DNA of 64,000 nt from Claveliimonas bilis (GTDB taxonomy: Bacteria; Bacillota; Clostridia; Lachnospirales; Lachnospiraceae): NCBI RefSeq assembly GCF_020892095.1, contig NZ_AP024845.1, positions 558,001 to 622,000 on the forward strand. The letters are read 5' to 3'. Below the pieces are notes generated by a model. It was given only the letters and a program-made list of their open reading frames with translations, searched no databases and had not been told where the DNA came from. The position numbers were made by a program, and so were the translations under genes. Positions within the stretch are counted from its first letter, which is position 1. Each line of letters begins with the position of its first letter. Shown here in pieces: positions 50,677 to 60,381 of the stretch.

Positions 50677-51580
50677 AGCCGGTTTCCTCCAAAAACTCTT
50701 TCAGATTCACAAGCACTTTTTCATTCAGCCTTGCAACAGCCTGACTTGTCATGCCCGAAGATTTTTTCAGACAGGAAACATGATCATACTGCAGCAATTC
50801 CTCCTCCCCAAGTCCCATCAGTGTATCGCAAAAATACCAGGTATTTTCTTTTTGCAGCCACTTCTTCATGGCTTCTGCATCAAAACAGGGGCTTAAGGCA
50901 GTATTGAAAAGAATGGTATTGTCTCCCATAATATCCATTTCTCTTTCATGGAGAAGGACCACATTTTTGCTAAGGCAGCTGCAGATTACATTGCAGGAAG
51001 CAAGAAGCTCATCCAGTTCCAGATAATGGTATCCGCGCCTCTCTTCCAGCTCTCTTTTCCTTGTCCTGCTGTAATAGCTGACGTCAGCGCCAAAAGCTGA
51101 CAGAGCGGCAGCAACAGCCTGGGCGCTTGCCCCCATTCCCAGGATACCTGCGCGGATCCCGGAAACTTCCGATTCTACGCCAAGAAAAGGCGGATGTCCT
51201 CCTGTTCCCTGAAGCATACGGATCACTTCTCCGATCACATATTCCGCTACTCCCTGATCCCCGTAATCACGGACTCCTTTCACACAGATTCCCTGCTCCC
51301 TCGCATAGCGGATATCTACATTAGAACTGGTCTCAGAATAAAGGCTGCAGCACATACCGATATATTTCAGATTTTTGCACTCTTTCAGCACTGCTTCTCC
51401 GATAGGGTACCGGTAGCTCACAAAGATTGCATCCGAATCACCGATCCGTTTTATGATCTCCTCCTCATTTTCGGGAAATGTGTCATAAAAGACAGCCTCC
51501 TCAAAATATTTCTCTACTTCTCTTTTCGTTTCATCCAGGAGAGATACCGGCTCAATTGCTGTTATTTTCTTTAATTTCAT
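50666..51580 (-). CDS. D-2-hydroxyacid dehydrogenase-like protein lacking catalytic residues
   Basis: 304 residues. The fold is that of D-isomer 2-hydroxyacid dehydrogenases: an N-terminal half with DAIFVSYRYPIGEAVLKECKNLKYIGMC, and a NAD-binding half with GILGMGASAQAVAAAL and ADVSYYSRTRKR. But the catalytic Arg (usually in NxxRG) is absent: the segment reads ILFNTALSPCFD. The final His (usually TPHxA) is replaced too (LKKSSGMTSQAVAR). It may be a NAD-binding sensor or a decayed enzyme. Coupled to the LacI-type gene by 11 bp overlap, which is unusual. A promoter TTGCCT-17-TATGAT precedes it. Confidence 0.85.
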   Translation of the reverse strand: MKLKKITAIEPVSLLDETKREVEKYFEEAVFYDTFPENEEEIIKRIGDSDAIFVSYRYPIGEAVLKECKNLKYIGMCCSLYSETSSNVDIRYAREQGICVKGVRDYGDQGVAEYVIGEVIRMLQGTGGHPPFLGVESEVSGIRAGILGMGASAQAVAAALSAFGADVSYYSRTRKRELEERRGYHYLELDELLASCNVICSCLSKNVVLLHEREMDIMGDNTILFNTALSPCFDAEAMKKWLQKENTWYFCDTLMGLGEEELLQYDHVSCLKKSSGMTSQAVARLNEKVLVNLKEFLEETGYDH

Positions 51581-51666
51581 ATGTGACTTCCTCCGAATTT
51601 CGCATCTGTTTCCATCATAACACCGAATGAAGATGGAGGCAATATGCCTTCAAGATGTCTGCCGCA

Positions 51667-51706
51667 GAAAAATAAGCGTACCACTATTTCTAATGGTACG
51701 CTTATA
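51667..51706 (-). terminator. Terminator of ppdK
   Basis: TAAGCGTACCA (51673-51683) and its perfect complement (51694-51704), with a T run on the minus-strand side. Confidence 0.9.
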
Positions 51707-51739
51707 ATCATTTTAACTAGAAACTCTGACCGTTTTCGC

Positions 51740-54367
51740 CTATTTCTGTGCGATTGCTGCCTGTGCTGCTGCCAGACGTGCGATCGGTACACGGAACGGT
51801 GAGCAGGATACATAGTCAAGTCCAAGGCTATGGCAGAACTCTACAGAGCTTGGATCTCCACCGTGCTCTCCACAGATACCTACGTGCAGTTTTTCGTTAA
51901 CTGGCTTTCCTAAGTCGATTGCCATCTTCATCAGCTTGCCAACGCCATCCTGATCCAGTTTTGCAAATGGATCGTTCTCGAAGATCTTAGCGTCATAGTA
52001 AGCATCCAGGAATTTTCCAGCGTCATCACGTGAGAAGCCGTATGTCATCTGTGTCAGGTCGTTTGTACCGAAGCAGAAGAAGTCAGCTTCTTTTGCAATC
52101 TCATCAGCTGTCAGAGCAGCTCTTGGGATCTCGATCATTGTACCAACTTCGTACTTCAGATCGCTTCCTGCTGCTGCGATTTCAGCATCTGCTGTCTCAA
52201 CAACGAATTTCTTCACATATTTCAGCTCTTTGATATCTCCAACAAGCGGGATCATGATCTCCGGCTGTACTTTCCATTCCGGATGAGCTTTCTGTACATT
52301 GATAGCTGCACGGATAACAGCTTTTGTCTGCATCTTTGCGATTTCCGGATATGTCACTGCCAGACGGCATCCACGATGTCCCATCATTGGGTTGAACTCA
52401 TGCAGGCTGTCGATAACAGCTTTGATCTGCTCAACTGTCTTGCCCTGTGCATCAGCCAGTTTTTTGATGTCTTCTTCCTCTGTCGGAACGAACTCATGAA
52501 GCGGTGGGTCAAGGAAACGGATCGTTACCGGGTTTCCTTCCAGAGCCTCATACAGTTTCTCGAAGTCTCCCTGCTGTTCCGGAAGGATCTTCTCCAGTGC
52601 AGCTTCTCTTTCTTCTACTGTCTCAGCGCAGATCATTTCACGGAATGCATCGATTCTGTTACCTTCGAAGAACATATGCTCTGTACGGCAAAGTCCGATA
52701 CCTTCTGCTCCAAGTTCGCGTGCTTTCTTAGCGTCTGCAGGTGTATCTGCATTTGTACGAACCTTCATTGTTCTGTATTTGTCAGCCCATCCCATGATTC
52801 TTCCGAACTCTCCAGCGATTGTTGCATCTACTGTCGGGATGATTCCGTCATAGATATTACCTGTGGATCCGTCAAGTGAGATTGCATCTCCCTCGTGGAA
52901 CTCTTTTCCTGCAAGTGTAAATTTCTTGTTTGCCTCATCCATTACGATGTCACCGCATCCGGATACACAGCATGTACCCATTCCACGTGCAACAACGGCA
53001 GCGTGAGATGTCATACCACCACGAACTGTCAGGATACCCTGTGCAGATTTCATACCTGTGATATCTTCCGGTGATGTCTCAAGACGTACAAGTACAACTT
53101 TCTCTCCTCTTGCAGCCCATTCTACAGCGTCATCTGCTGTAAATACGATCTTACCGCATGCAGCTCCCGGAGATGCTCCAAGTGCTTTTGCCATCGGTGT
53201 AGCTGCCTTAAGAGCAGCAGCGTCGAACTGCGGATGAAGCAGAGAGTCAAGGTTTCTCGGATCGATCATAGCAACTGCTTCTTCTTCTGATCTCATTCCC
53301 TCATCAACAAGGTCACAAGCGATCTTCAGAGCAGCTTTTGCTGTTCTCTTTCCGTTACGTGTCTGAAGCATATACAGTTTACCATGCTCTACAGTAAACT
53401 CCATATCCTGCATATCTCTGTAGTGTGTTTCCAGAGTCTTGCACACTTCTTTGAACTGTGCGAAAGCTTCCGGGAATTTCTCTTCCATTTCGGAAATGTG
53501 CATAGGAGTACGAACACCAGCAACAACGTCCTCTCCCTGTGCATTTGTAAGGAACTCACCGAAGAGTCCGTTCTCTCCTGTAGCAGGGTCACGTGTAAAT
53601 GCAACACCTGTACCACAGTCATCACCCATGTTACCGAATGCCATCATCTGTACGTTGACAGCTGTTCCCCATGAGTACGGAATGTCGTTGTCACGACGGT
53701 ATACGTTTGCTCTCGGGTTGTCCCAGGAACGGAACACGGCTTTTACAGCACCCATCAGCTGCTCTTTTGCATCTGCCGGGAAATCTGAACCGATCTTCTC
53801 TTTGTACTCAGCTTTGAACTGTCCTGCAAGAGTCTTCAGATCCTCTGCTGTCAGCTCTACGTCCTGAGTTACGCCTTTTTCTTCTTTCATCTTATCGATG
53901 AGCTCTTCAAAATATTTCTTTCCAACTTCCATTACGACGTCAGAATACATCTGGATGAATCTTCTGTAGCAGTCCCAAGCCCAGCGTGGATTGCCGGAAG
54001 CTTCTGCCAGAGTCTCAACAACTTCCTCATTAAGACCAAGGTTCAGGATTGTATCCATCATACCTGGCATGGAAGCTCTTGCACCGGAACGCACGGAAAC
54101 GAGAAGCGGATTCTGCTTGTCCCCGAATTTCTTTCCTGTGATCTCTTCCAGTTTAGCCATGGCGTCCATGATCTGTCCCATGATTTCATCATTGATCTTT
54201 CTGCCATCTTCATAGTACTGAGTACAAGCCTCTGTCGTAACCGTAAATCCCTGTGGTACCGGCAGTCCAAGGCCTGTCATCTCTGCCAGGTTTGCACCTT
54301 TGCCACCCAGAAGGTTTCTCATAGTTGCGTTACCTTCTGTGAACATATAAACCCATTTTGTTGCCAT
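51740..54367 (-). CDS. ppdK: Pyruvate, phosphate dikinase
   Basis: 875 residues from ATG 54367 (MATKWVYMFTEGN), preceded by aggaggt; the longer frame start at 54412 lacks one. ATP-grasp domain: LLGGKGANLAEMTGLGLPVPQGF and the ARASMPGMMDTILNLG loop. Swivelling phosphohistidine domain: GGMTSHAAVVARGMGTCCV (active His, with the regulatory Thr two residues before it). PEP/pyruvate barrel: GIGLCRTEHMF, MGHRGCRLAVTYPE, VGTMIEIPRAAL and VGICGEHGGDP (Cys). It converts PEP, AMP and PPi to pyruvate, ATP and Pi, a major glycolytic step in anaerobic Clostridia. Single gene. Confidence 0.97.
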   Translation of the reverse strand: MATKWVYMFTEGNATMRNLLGGKGANLAEMTGLGLPVPQGFTVTTEACTQYYEDGRKINDEIMGQIMDAMAKLEEITGKKFGDKQNPLLVSVRSGARASMPGMMDTILNLGLNEEVVETLAEASGNPRWAWDCYRRFIQMYSDVVMEVGKKYFEELIDKMKEEKGVTQDVELTAEDLKTLAGQFKAEYKEKIGSDFPADAKEQLMGAVKAVFRSWDNPRANVYRRDNDIPYSWGTAVNVQMMAFGNMGDDCGTGVAFTRDPATGENGLFGEFLTNAQGEDVVAGVRTPMHISEMEEKFPEAFAQFKEVCKTLETHYRDMQDMEFTVEHGKLYMLQTRNGKRTAKAALKIACDLVDEGMRSEEEAVAMIDPRNLDSLLHPQFDAAALKAATPMAKALGASPGAACGKIVFTADDAVEWAARGEKVVLVRLETSPEDITGMKSAQGILTVRGGMTSHAAVVARGMGTCCVSGCGDIVMDEANKKFTLAGKEFHEGDAISLDGSTGNIYDGIIPTVDATIAGEFGRIMGWADKYRTMKVRTNADTPADAKKARELGAEGIGLCRTEHMFFEGNRIDAFREMICAETVEEREAALEKILPEQQGDFEKLYEALEGNPVTIRFLDPPLHEFVPTEEEDIKKLADAQGKTVEQIKAVIDSLHEFNPMMGHRGCRLAVTYPEIAKMQTKAVIRAAINVQKAHPEWKVQPEIMIPLVGDIKELKYVKKFVVETADAEIAAAGSDLKYEVGTMIEIPRAALTADEIAKEADFFCFGTNDLTQMTYGFSRDDAGKFLDAYYDAKIFENDPFAKLDQDGVGKLMKMAIDLGKPVNEKLHVGICGEHGGDPSSVEFCHSLGLDYVSCSPFRVPIARLAAAQAAIAQK

Positions 54368-54417
54368 GTTCCAATGACCTCCTAAAAAATTTTTCTTTCT
54401 AGTAATTTGCACATAAT

Positions 54418-54446
54418 ATTTTAAAGGTTTTGCTATGGTTCGTCAA
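54418..54446 (-). promoter_or_regulatory. Promoter of ppdK
   Basis: TTGACG (54446-54441), 17-bp spacer, TAAAAT (54423-54418), about 50 bp before the start codon. Confidence 0.75.
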
Positions 54447-54481
54447 GCCCTTCACAGCTAAGATTTCAAAGAATATAGGGC

Positions 54482-55513
54482 CTATTGAATGAACATAGCA
54501 TCCCCGAAGGAAAAGAATCTGTATTTTTCCTTCACAGCCTCTTCATATGCCGCCAAAATATGTTCCCGCCCGGCTAACGCTGACACCAGCATAAGCAAGG
54601 TAGATTCCGGCAGATGGAAATTTGTGATCAGGCAGTCCAGTACTTTAAACCGGTATCCCGGATAGATGAAAATATCCGTCCATCCGCTTCCCGCCTTCAC
54701 TCTTCCATTTTCATCTGCCGCCGACTCTACTGTTCTGCAGCTTGTCGTTCCCACGCAGATGATCCTTCCTCCCTTTTCTTTTGCCCGGTTGATCTTCGCA
54801 GCCTCTTCTTCTTCAATCCGATAAAATTCGGAATGCATGTGATGATCCAGAATATTTTCCGCTTTTACCGGGCGGAAAGTGCCAAGCCCCACATGGAGAG
54901 TGACGCTGGCAACATCCACCCCCTTCTCCTTGATCTGTTCCAGAAGTTCGGGGGTGAAATGAAGCCCCGCTGTAGGCGCTGCTGCTGACCCGCTGTTCTT
55001 TGCATATACAGTCTGATAACGGTTTTTATCTTCCAGCTGATGCGTAATATAAGGCGGCAGAGGCATCTGGCCCAGCTGATCCAGAATTTCTTCAAAAATT
55101 CCTTCATAACTGAATTTCACCAGACGGTTCCCCTCTTCCACAATATCAATGACCTCCCCTACAAGAAGTCCTTCTCCAAAACTGATCTTAGCTCCCGGCT
55201 TTGCCTTTTTCCCAGGCTTCACCAGCGTCTCCCACACCTGATCCGATTTCCGTTTCAGCAGCAGGATCTCTATTTTTGCATCTGTTCCTACCTTGGATCC
55301 GATCAGGCGGGCGGGAATGACTTTTGTGTCATTGATCACCAGACAGTCTCCCGGATTCAGATAATCTATAATGTCCCGGAATACATGGTGGGACACTTCC
55401 CCCGTCTCCTTGTCAAGGACAAGAAGCCGGGACGAGGACCGGTCCTTTAAGGGATCCTGGGCGATCAGCTCCTGTGGAAGCTCAAAGCTGAAATCCTGTC
55501 GTTTCATTTCCAT
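54482..55513 (-). CDS. queA: tRNA preQ1 S-adenosylmethionine ribosyltransferase-isomerase
   Basis: 343 residues from ATG 55513 with aagggag upstream; ATG 55507 is the near alternative. [74 protein letters not shown] and [20 protein letters not shown] are QueA signatures. It adds the cyclopentene ring of queuosine from SAM to preQ1 at tRNA wobble position 34. It follows pheT by 13 bp, so it is read from the pheST transcript. No other queuosine gene is in the window. Confidence 0.96.
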   Translation of the reverse strand: MEMKRQDFSFELPQELIAQDPLKDRSSSRLLVLDKETGEVSHHVFRDIIDYLNPGDCLVINDTKVIPARLIGSKVGTDAKIEILLLKRKSDQVWETLVKPGKKAKPGAKISFGEGLLVGEVIDIVEEGNRLVKFSYEGIFEEILDQLGQMPLPPYITHQLEDKNRYQTVYAKNSGSAAAPTAGLHFTPELLEQIKEKGVDVASVTLHVGLGTFRPVKAENILDHHMHSEFYRIEEEEAAKINRAKEKGGRIICVGTTSCRTVESAADENGRVKAGSGWTDIFIYPGYRFKVLDCLITNFHLPESTLLMLVSALAGREHILAAYEEAVKEKYRFFSFGDAMFIQ

Positions 55514-55526
55514 TTTTCTTTCTCCC

Positions 55527-57947
55527 TTATTTCCGGAGTTCAATGCCCATACCCTCCAGCTCTTTCAGAATATGACCCATTGCTTTTGTCACATCAGCAT
55601 CCTCCAGCGTCTTGTCCTTTGCACGGAACACGATAGAATAAGCAATTGACTTATATCCTGCTTTGATCTGTGCTCCCTCATAAAGGTCAAACAGCTTGTA
55701 GCTTTCCAGATAGCTTCCGCCTTTTTGCTCGATCACTTCCTCAATCTGTCCTACCATGATCTCTTTTGGTACAACCATACTGATGTCTCGTGTAACAGCC
55801 GGGAATTTTGCGATTCCTTCATATTTCCGGTCAAAGCCTGCACGGGATACGATTTCCGGCATATCAATAACTGCAATGTAGGCTCTCTCTCCGATTCCGT
55901 ATGTGTCAGCTACATCCGGATGTACCTCGCCGAGATATCCTACGACCACTCCGTCATACACAATATTTGCCTGGCGTCCCGGATGCAGATACGGTTTCCC
56001 GGAATCCGGACGATAGATCTCTTTCTTATGCAGTCCGGCCTTTTCAAAAAATTCTTCCACAACACCTTTCATATGGAAGAAATCGCCTTTTCCATACATT
56101 CCAAGTGTAAACTGCATTCTCTCCTCCGGAAGCTCTGTAAGAGGCAGAGTTTTAGGAAGATAAATATTTCCCAGCTCATAGAGACGCACATTCTTATTTC
56201 TGCGGTTGTAATTAGTGGCAAGTGAAGTAAGCATTCCATTTAAGGATGTTGTCCGCATAATGCTGTAGTCCTCGCCAAGGGGATTCATGATCTCCACTGC
56301 TTTTCTAAGCTCTGAATCCTCCGGAAGCAGCAGCTTGTCAAATACCTTCGGACTTTCAAAGGAATAGGTCATAGCCTGGCTGAAGCCACAGAACTCTGCA
56401 ATATTGCGGGCTACTTCTTCAATCCGAAGCTTGAAGGACAGTTTTCCTGTTGTAGCCTCTCCTTTTGGAAGTGTAGTCGGGATATTGTCATATCCGTAAA
56501 ATCTCGCAACTTCTTCCGCAAGATCTGCAAGTCTCAAAAGATCCTGACGGAACGTAGGAGCGATCACTTCGTTTGTATTCTCGTCATACTCCAGATCGAT
56601 CATCTTGAAATAGGAAAGCATGTCTTCTTTCGGGATATCTGTCCCAAGCAGTTCATTGATAGCGTCGGCATCAAAAGGAACTCTCACCGGCTCTCTCTTC
56701 GTTCCATAGACGTCAACCATGCCGCCCACTACTTCTCCGGCTCCCAGTTCTTCCACCAGCTGGCAGGCGCGGTCGATAGCTGCCTGTGCATTATTGGGAT
56801 CAAGACCCTTTTCAAATTTTCCGGAAGCATCCGTACGAAGCCCTACTTTTTTGCTTGATTTACGGATATTTGTCCCATCGAAACATGCAGCCTCAAAAAG
56901 CATGGTCTGTACATTATCTGTGATCATGGAATTTTCGCCGCCCATGATTCCGGCAATACCAACAGATTTTTCTCCGTCACAGATCATCAAAATGGAATCA
57001 TCCAGCTGTCTTTCCTGACCGTCCAGAGTTGTAAATTTCTCTCCGTTTTCTGCTCTTCTGACAATAATCTCATGACCTGCAATGGTGTCCAGATCATAAG
57101 CATGCATCGGCTGACCGTATTCCTCCATCACATAGTTTGTGATATCAACTACATTATTGATAGGACGGATTCCCACAGATGCAAGTCTTCTCTGCATCCA
57201 TTCCGGTGAAGGGCCGATCTTGATATTTTTCACCACTCTTGCACAGTATCTCGGGCAGAGCTCTTCATCCCTAACCGTCACTTTAATATAGTCATTCACA
57301 TCCTCGCTGTTTCCGGTAGGAGTGACAACCGGCGGATGGAACTCTTTGCGGAAGGTAGCTGCCGCTTCCCGGGCAATGCCCACTACGCTGAAGCAGTCTA
57401 CTCGGTTTGAAGTGATCTCATATTCAAACACCACATCATCAAGGCCCAGTGCTTTCACTGCATCTGCTCCCACTTCGGCATCTTCCGGCATAATATAAAT
57501 TCCGCTCTCGGGAGCATTCGGATACATATCCTTACTGGAACCAAGCTCTTCGATGGAGCACATCATTCCATCACTTTCCACTCCGCGGAGCTTTCCTTTC
57601 TTGATCTTAATTCCTCCTGCTACGCGGCTGCCCGGTTCATGGCCTCCTGCCACGCATCCGCCGGCCAGTACCACCGGAACCTTATCTCCTTCTTTTACAT
57701 TCGGCGCACCGGTTACGATCTGGATGGTTTCTGTACCGATATTCACCTGACAGATGATCAGTTTGTCTGCATCCGGATGCTTCTCAATCTTATCGATCTG
57801 CCCGATCACAATTTTGTCCAGGTCCGCATCCATGATTTCATATCCTTCTACCTTTGTTCCGGAAAGTGTCATCGCATCTGTATACTCCTGTGCGGTAACG
57901 TCAAGATCCGGAACATACGCTTTTATCCATGATAATGATGTATTCAT
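55527..57947 (-). CDS. pheT: Phenylalanine-tRNA ligase beta subunit
   Basis: 806 residues, full length. N-terminal tRNA-binding (EMAP-like) domain at 40-150 ([23 protein letters not shown]), B3/B4 editing part ([22 protein letters not shown]), B5 domain and the C-terminal ferredoxin-fold anticodon-binding domain ([26 protein letters not shown]). With PheS it charges tRNA-Phe as an alpha2-beta2 enzyme, and its B3/B4 part removes mischarged Tyr. ATG 57947 follows aaaaggag. The pheS gene lies 115 bp upstream, a wide gap filled by a tandem repeat. Confidence 0.97.
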   Translation of the reverse strand: MNTSLSWIKAYVPDLDVTAQEYTDAMTLSGTKVEGYEIMDADLDKIVIGQIDKIEKHPDADKLIICQVNIGTETIQIVTGAPNVKEGDKVPVVLAGGCVAGGHEPGSRVAGGIKIKKGKLRGVESDGMMCSIEELGSSKDMYPNAPESGIYIMPEDAEVGADAVKALGLDDVVFEYEITSNRVDCFSVVGIAREAAATFRKEFHPPVVTPTGNSEDVNDYIKVTVRDEELCPRYCARVVKNIKIGPSPEWMQRRLASVGIRPINNVVDITNYVMEEYGQPMHAYDLDTIAGHEIIVRRAENGEKFTTLDGQERQLDDSILMICDGEKSVGIAGIMGGENSMITDNVQTMLFEAACFDGTNIRKSSKKVGLRTDASGKFEKGLDPNNAQAAIDRACQLVEELGAGEVVGGMVDVYGTKREPVRVPFDADAINELLGTDIPKEDMLSYFKMIDLEYDENTNEVIAPTFRQDLLRLADLAEEVARFYGYDNIPTTLPKGEATTGKLSFKLRIEEVARNIAEFCGFSQAMTYSFESPKVFDKLLLPEDSELRKAVEIMNPLGEDYSIMRTTSLNGMLTSLATNYNRRNKNVRLYELGNIYLPKTLPLTELPEERMQFTLGMYGKGDFFHMKGVVEEFFEKAGLHKKEIYRPDSGKPYLHPGRQANIVYDGVVVGYLGEVHPDVADTYGIGERAYIAVIDMPEIVSRAGFDRKYEGIAKFPAVTRDISMVVPKEIMVGQIEEVIEQKGGSYLESYKLFDLYEGAQIKAGYKSIAYSIVFRAKDKTLEDADVTKAMGHILKELEGMGIELRK

Positions 57948-58006
57948 TGTGTTCTCCTTTTCGTTATTTTTTTGACGGGGGACGTAACAAACTTTAAGTT
58001 TACTAC

Positions 58007-58062
58007 GTGTCGAATTAATATATACCCTGTGTCAAATTGATATATACCCTGTGTAAAACTGA
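58007..58062. repeat. 22-bp tandem repeat between pheS and pheT
   Basis: Two units of 22 bp (58007-58028 and 58029-58050) of the form GTGTC-AATT-ATATATACCCT differ at two positions, and a partial third (58051-58062) runs into the pheS stop codon. Confidence 0.8.
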
Positions 58063-59082
58063 CTAAAACTGTTTCAAAAACCGGATATCATTCTCATACA
58101 GCAGCCTCATATCGTCGATCTCGTACTTCAGAAGCGTGATTCGCTCCAGTCCTACTCCGAATGCAAATCCTGTATACTCTTCCGGATCAATGCCGCACAT
58201 TTCCAGTACATGAGGATGTACCATACCGCATCCTAAAATCTCGATCCAGCCGGATCCTTTACAGAAACGGCAGCCTTTTCCGCCGCATTTAAAGCAGGTA
58301 ACGTCTACCTCCGCGCTGGGTTCTGTGAATGGGAAGTGATGAGGTCTGAATTTTGTTTTTGTCTCAGGTCCGAACAATTCCTTGGCAAACACCTCCAACG
58401 TTCCCTTGAGATCGGCAAAAGAAATGTTTTTGTCTACTACGAGACCTTCAATCTGGTGGAAGGACGGAGAATGTGTTGCATCCACCTCATCAGAACGGAA
58501 TACTCTTCCGGGAGCGATCATACGGATCGGCAGCTTGCCTTCTTCCATGACGCGCGCCTGAACCGGAGACGTCTGGGTACGAAGGACAATGTCCTTATTT
58601 ATATAGAATGTATCCTGCTCGTCTTTTGCCGGATGGTCTGCCGGAATGTTCAGTTTCTCGAAATTGTACAGGTCATACTCTACTTCCGGTCCTTCTACAA
58701 CTTCATATCCCATTCCGATGAAAATACGTTCTACTTCTTCCAGGACCGTTGTATTTGGATGACGGTGTCCCACCATATTTTTCTTAGCCGGAAGTGTGAC
58801 GTCGATCACTTCCTGGCTCAACTTTTCTTCCCGGATCTTTCTTTCCATTTTCTGCTTGGTTTCTTCCAAGAGTTCTTCAATAGAAGCTCTTGTCTCATTT
58901 ACAAGCTGTCCTACTTTTGGTCTTTCTTCCGGAGCAACATCCTTCATACTCTTAAGAACTGCCGTCAACTCTCCTTTTTTCCCAAGGAAACGTACACGCA
59001 CCTCATTGAGCTTTTCCGGCATGTCGGAAGCTTCAATCTGACGAATGGCTTCTTCTTTGATGCTTTGTAATTTCTCTTTCAT
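58063..59082 (-). CDS. pheS: Phenylalanine-tRNA ligase alpha subunit
   Basis: 339 residues from ATG 59082 ([15 protein letters not shown]) after aaggag; the frame open to 59100 gives no better site. N-terminal coiled coil, then class II motifs: [21 protein letters not shown] (motif 1), [12 protein letters not shown] and [25 protein letters not shown] (motif 2), and [16 protein letters not shown] (motif 3), with [10 protein letters not shown] between. The CxxC...CxxC insert ([15 protein letters not shown]) is found in Gram-positive and many other PheS. First gene of pheS-pheT-queA, controlled by the T-box upstream. Confidence 0.97.
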   Translation of the reverse strand: MKEKLQSIKEEAIRQIEASDMPEKLNEVRVRFLGKKGELTAVLKSMKDVAPEERPKVGQLVNETRASIEELLEETKQKMERKIREEKLSQEVIDVTLPAKKNMVGHRHPNTTVLEEVERIFIGMGYEVVEGPEVEYDLYNFEKLNIPADHPAKDEQDTFYINKDIVLRTQTSPVQARVMEEGKLPIRMIAPGRVFRSDEVDATHSPSFHQIEGLVVDKNISFADLKGTLEVFAKELFGPETKTKFRPHHFPFTEPSAEVDVTCFKCGGKGCRFCKGSGWIEILGCGMVHPHVLEMCGIDPEEYTGFAFGVGLERITLLKYEIDDMRLLYENDIRFLKQF

Positions 59083-59177
59083 CCTTCTTCTCCTTTTCAT
59101 GATAAAAAATAATAAAATATCAGATTTTATATAGAGGGAGTCCTGTTTTTACAGAGGAAATAAAGCTTCCGCACAAC

Positions 59178-59460
59178 AAAAAAACCTCCTCCCTCAAAAG
59201 GGACGAGGCTAACCCGCGGTACCACCCTGATTCCTGCACAGCTTTTGCCGGCAGACTCTCATATATGCGTAACGTGCATGAACGGCACATCCTACTTCTT
59301 ACAGGCTCAAAAGCCATCCTGTTCAGACATGCAGCTCGCGTGGGAAATTCATTCGCCGTCTGAACCTGAGGAAACTTTCAGCCCTTTGATCTCCTCTCTC
59401 TGCCGGAAAACGGGTCACTACTTACACGGTCAAAGCTTTTATAATTTGAATTGCTTTATC
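59178..59460 (-). promoter_or_regulatory. T-box leader of the pheST operon
   Basis: Reading leftwards, the T-box TGGTACCGCGGG is at 59224-59213 and pairs with uncharged tRNA ends. It is followed by a terminator stem (CCTCGTCCCT / AGGGAGGAGG, loop TTTG, about 59207-59184) and a run of seven T. Upstream are the AGAGAGGAG stretch and a long stem GTTCAGAC/GTCTGAAC. A TTC triplet in GAATTTCCC (near 59348) is a candidate Phe specifier codon. Low charged tRNA-Phe would favour the antiterminator and transcription of pheST. Confidence 0.93.
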
Positions 59461-59461
59461 C

Positions 59462-59489
59462 ATTGTAACACAAGCTTCCCGGATGTCAA
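59462..59489 (-). promoter_or_regulatory. Promoter of the T-box/pheST transcript
   Basis: TTGACA (59489-59484), 16-bp spacer, TACAAT (59467-59462), just before the leader. Confidence 0.75.
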
Positions 59490-59498
59490 GCCAAAAAC

Positions 59499-60323
59499 CT
59501 ATGCCTTTTGGAAGATTTTATCTCCCAGAAGCTTATTAAATTCTCCTCCCAGTAAAATACTGTACATACAGAAATACAGCCAGAGCATAATAAGGACAAT
59601 CGTAGTCAAGCTTCCGTACATACTGGAAAATCCCTGAAAAATATCTACATATACCGAGAAAACCCACGAAATCACCATCCATCCGATTGCTGCAAATACA
59701 GAGCCCGGAAGCTGCTTTACAAACCGGTCCTTTCTGTTGGGCAGGAATTTATAGATCAGAAGAGAAAATCCCATCAGAACCACCGGGGTGATCAACGCTC
59801 TCTTATCAATCATCCAGTCTGCCAGAGGTTCCAAAAATTCCGCATGAGTAGAAATGAAAATATTGAGTGAATTACCGAAAACCGACACAACCAGAAGCAG
59901 CAGAATTACGATAATAAAAAGCACTGTATAAATAGTAGAGCGGATCCGGAGGAAAATATAACTTCTTGTCTCCGGACATTCATAGATACAGTTCAGTCCG
60001 GAAGTCATTGCCAGAACACCTTTCCCCGCCGACCACAGAGCCACAATAATAGTCACAGGAATGATACCCATGGACTGATTATAAACCTGATTGACAATAG
60101 ATATCATCAGCGAATCCACAGAAGAAGGGAACACCTGCATTACCGCCGTCATCACATCCGCTTTTGTCACAGGCGTATACTGCACTAAAGTCAGTAAAAG
60201 AAGGATGATCGGGATCATACAGAGCATGAAAAAATATGCTGACTGCGCTGCATATGCGCCGACATGCGCTTTTGTCACATCTTCGGATACTGTTGCTGCT
60301 TTCTGGAAAATCTTTTTTAACAT
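59499..60323 (-). CDS. YihY/BrkB-family inner membrane protein
   Basis: 274 residues from ATG 60323 (MLKKIFQKAATVSEDVTKAHV), chosen for gggggaaagag before it. Six or seven membrane helices, with the family signatures AAQSAYFFMLCMIPIILLLLTL, ALWSAGKGVLAMTSGLNCIYE and FKQLPGSVFAAIGW-like PGSVFAAIGWMVISWVFSVYVD. Formerly called ribonuclease BN by error; the true role is unknown, possibly transport or lipid-related. The next gene upstream (SpoIID-like) ends 59 bp away, so it may share its transcript. Confidence 0.9.
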   Translation of the reverse strand: MLKKIFQKAATVSEDVTKAHVGAYAAQSAYFFMLCMIPIILLLLTLVQYTPVTKADVMTAVMQVFPSSVDSLMISIVNQVYNQSMGIIPVTIIVALWSAGKGVLAMTSGLNCIYECPETRSYIFLRIRSTIYTVLFIIVILLLLVVSVFGNSLNIFISTHAEFLEPLADWMIDKRALITPVVLMGFSLLIYKFLPNRKDRFVKQLPGSVFAAIGWMVISWVFSVYVDIFQGFSSMYGSLTTIVLIMLWLYFCMYSILLGGEFNKLLGDKIFQKA

Positions 60324-60381
60324 CTCTTTCCCCCGCCGTTTTTCTAGTGCAATCATACCATCAGTCCGTACTTTATTCAAG

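Noticed and set aside
52283-52879. 198-codon open frame on the plus strand
   Set aside because: Antisense to ppdK with Cys/Ser/Phe-rich composition; a shadow of a highly biased gene.
58007-58062. 22-bp repeats as a CRISPR array
   Set aside because: Units are directly adjacent with no spacers, only 2.5 copies.
59499-60323. Ribonuclease BN
   Set aside because: The old name of YihY/BrkB proteins; this is a polytopic membrane protein without nuclease motifs.
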